Of a stretch of DNA of 21,757 nucleotides, positions 20,927-21,757 are shown one piece after another; the stretch's first letter is position 1, and the number at the start of each line of letters is the position of its first letter. This stretch comes from an uncultured Bacteroidota bacterium (GTDB taxonomy: Bacteria > Bacteroidota > Bacteroidia > Chitinophagales > Chitinophagaceae): positions 1-21,757 of the forward strand of contig CALEZD010000021.1 in NCBI GenBank assembly GCA_937928385.1, written 5' to 3'. Under the pieces are notes generated by a model, which did not search any database, was not told where the DNA came from, and was given only the letters and a program-made list of their open reading frames with translations. Made by a program: the position numbers and the translations under genes.

Positions 20927-21508
20927 ATGGGAATTGAACCACTTGTTGCACATTTTTCAAAATATTTACCGCTTGAAGAGCCGGAGCAAGAAGAACTCAG
21001 GAATAGAACAATTCACCGCAGTATAAAAAGGCGCCAGTTCATATTACAGGAGGGTGACGTCTGCAGGCATTATACATTTGTTGTAGCCGGGTTGTTTAAA
21101 ATGTATATGGTTGATGATAATGGAAAGGAGCATAATCTGCAATTTGCAGTTGAAAACAACTGGATAGCCGATATTGGCAGTTTTCATTCTGAGTTGCCTA
21201 GCGAATTATATATTGAGGCGTTAGAACCATCGAATATCATACAAATTAATAAGCCGGATTTGTTATCGCTATACACCAGTTTTCCGGCATTCGACAGAAA
21301 CTTTAGAGTATTAATAGAAAACGCCTTTGTCAGCTTGCAAAAAAGAATGTTGCAAAGTATAAGCTCTACCGCCGAAGAGCGTTATATAAATTTCATGGAA
21401 ACATACCCGGATCTTTTAAATAGAATTTCCAGTGTACAGGTTGCCTCTTATCTTGGCGTTACACCTGAGTTTTTAAGTGCAATTCGCAAAAAAATATCTA
21501 AGTCTTAA
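20927..21508 (+). CDS. Crp/Fnr-family transcriptional regulator
   Basis: 193 aa, the usual size for Bacteroidota Crp-like regulators. The N-terminal cyclic-nucleotide-binding-like beta-barrel runs from ~25 to 110 (RRQFILQEGDVCRHYTFVVAGLFKMYMVDDNGKEHNLQFAVENNWIADIGSF); a long dimerisation helix spans ~120-150 (FDRNFRVLIENAFVSLQKRMLQSISSTAEERY); the C-terminal winged HTH reads VQVASYLGVTPEFLSAIRKKIS. The Arg/Ser phosphate-binding cassette that holds cAMP in E. coli CRP is not evident, and there is no Fnr Cys cluster, so the ligand is unknown. A TAtaTTTa near-match to the -7 box (20914-20921) ends five bases before the ATG. It lies just upstream of the NTF2-like gene and may control it, as is common for such pairs; regulation of the pigment genes is also possible. 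Confidence 0.88.
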   Translation: MGIEPLVAHFSKYLPLEEPEQEELRNRTIHRSIKRRQFILQEGDVCRHYTFVVAGLFKMYMVDDNGKEHNLQFAVENNWIADIGSFHSELPSELYIEALEPSNIIQINKPDLLSLYTSFPAFDRNFRVLIENAFVSLQKRMLQSISSTAEERYINFMETYPDLLNRISSVQVASYLGVTPEFLSAIRKKISKS

Positions 21509-21590
21509 AGTACATTAAGATGAATTCCTAAGATTGTTTATAGGTGTAATTACCCGCTACTATGGATTTTTGCATAAAATAAATTTAGCT

Positions 21591-21757
21591 ATGCAAAAAC
21601 AAGAAAAAGAAAAAATTGAACAGTTATTGAGTGTGTACAAAACAGCACTCAACACATCGGATGCTTTATTGGCAAAAGGTTTATATACAAAGGACGGGAT
21701 ATTTATGCCATCAAAGGCACCATCCGCAATAGGACATGATAATATATTGAATGCTTA
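21591..21757 (+). CDS. NTF2/SnoaL-like small protein, 3' truncated by window end
   Basis: 55 residues are visible from ATG 21591 (MQKQEKEKIEQLLSVYKTAL...). The pattern helix, then LNTSDALLAKGLYTKDGIFMPSKAPSAIGHDNIL, is that of the SnoaL/DUF4440 (NTF2-like) fold: V-x-A-x-N-x-x-D-x3-A-x3-Y-x-x-D-G-x-F-M-P-x4-P-x3-G-x-x-x-I. Such proteins are 120-150 aa alpha+beta barrels acting as isomerase-like or ligand-binding proteins. There is no signal peptide at the start, so it is cytosolic. The upstream 82 bp hold no clear -7 box match. The preceding Crp/Fnr-like gene is its probable regulator. Confidence 0.75.
   Translation, partial: MQKQEKEKIEQLLSVYKTALNTSDALLAKGLYTKDGIFMPSKAPSAIGHDNILNA

Overview
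This window looks like chromosomal DNA from a Bacteroidota member, most likely of the Chitinophagaceae/Chitinophagales type. I base that on a type IX secretion (T9SS) C-terminal sorting domain, a GlnRS gene, repeated promoter elements of the Bacteroidota -7 form TAnnTTTG, lack of Shine-Dalgarno sites, and a tyrosine ammonia-lyase/ketoreductase pair of the flexirubin (aryl-polyene-type pigment) kind. This assignment comes from family recognition alone; no search was run.

Layout. 1-2100: the tail of a T9SS-secreted protein, a GT4 glycosyltransferase and a secreted protein of unknown function. 2200-5000: glnS convergent with a heme A synthase gene (ctaA). 5000-8460: an AT-rich region with hairpins, then an HU/IHF-like protein, a membrane-anchored TPR protein, an unusual 30-residue highly basic protein and an RNase E/G-family ribonuclease whose leader carries a 22-position stem-loop; a clear intrinsic terminator closes the block. 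8500-15700, mainly minus strand: a lipoprotein with a Thr/Pro tether, a LuxR-type response regulator, mfd, an NADPH-dependent FMN reductase, a small plus-strand Cys-rich lipoprotein and a 3-hydroxyacyl-CoA dehydrogenase. 15700-17400: an AT-rich accessory island with a two-helix membrane protein carrying a Vsr/DUF559-like nuclease domain, followed by about 550 bp of non-coding DNA full of inverted and direct repeats. 17400-21757: an aldo/keto reductase, tyrosine ammonia-lyase, a FabG-type reductase, a Crp/Fnr-like regulator and the start of an NTF2/SnoaL-like protein.

Working together. HU, TPR protein, basic peptide and ribonuclease form a co-directional block linked to nucleoid and RNA metabolism. 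The ammonia-lyase should supply 4-coumarate as starter for a flexirubin-like pigment, and the adjacent ketoreductase fits chain reduction, but the ketosynthase, acyl carrier and ligase genes of the pathway are not in the window. The remaining genes are mostly single housekeeping units.

The most interesting points are the membrane-anchored nuclease-like gene with its repeat-rich flank, the tiny basic protein next to the RNase gene, the long RNase leader hairpin, the palindrome lying exactly between the -33 and -7 boxes of the fabG-like gene, and a replaced catalytic Asn in that reductase.
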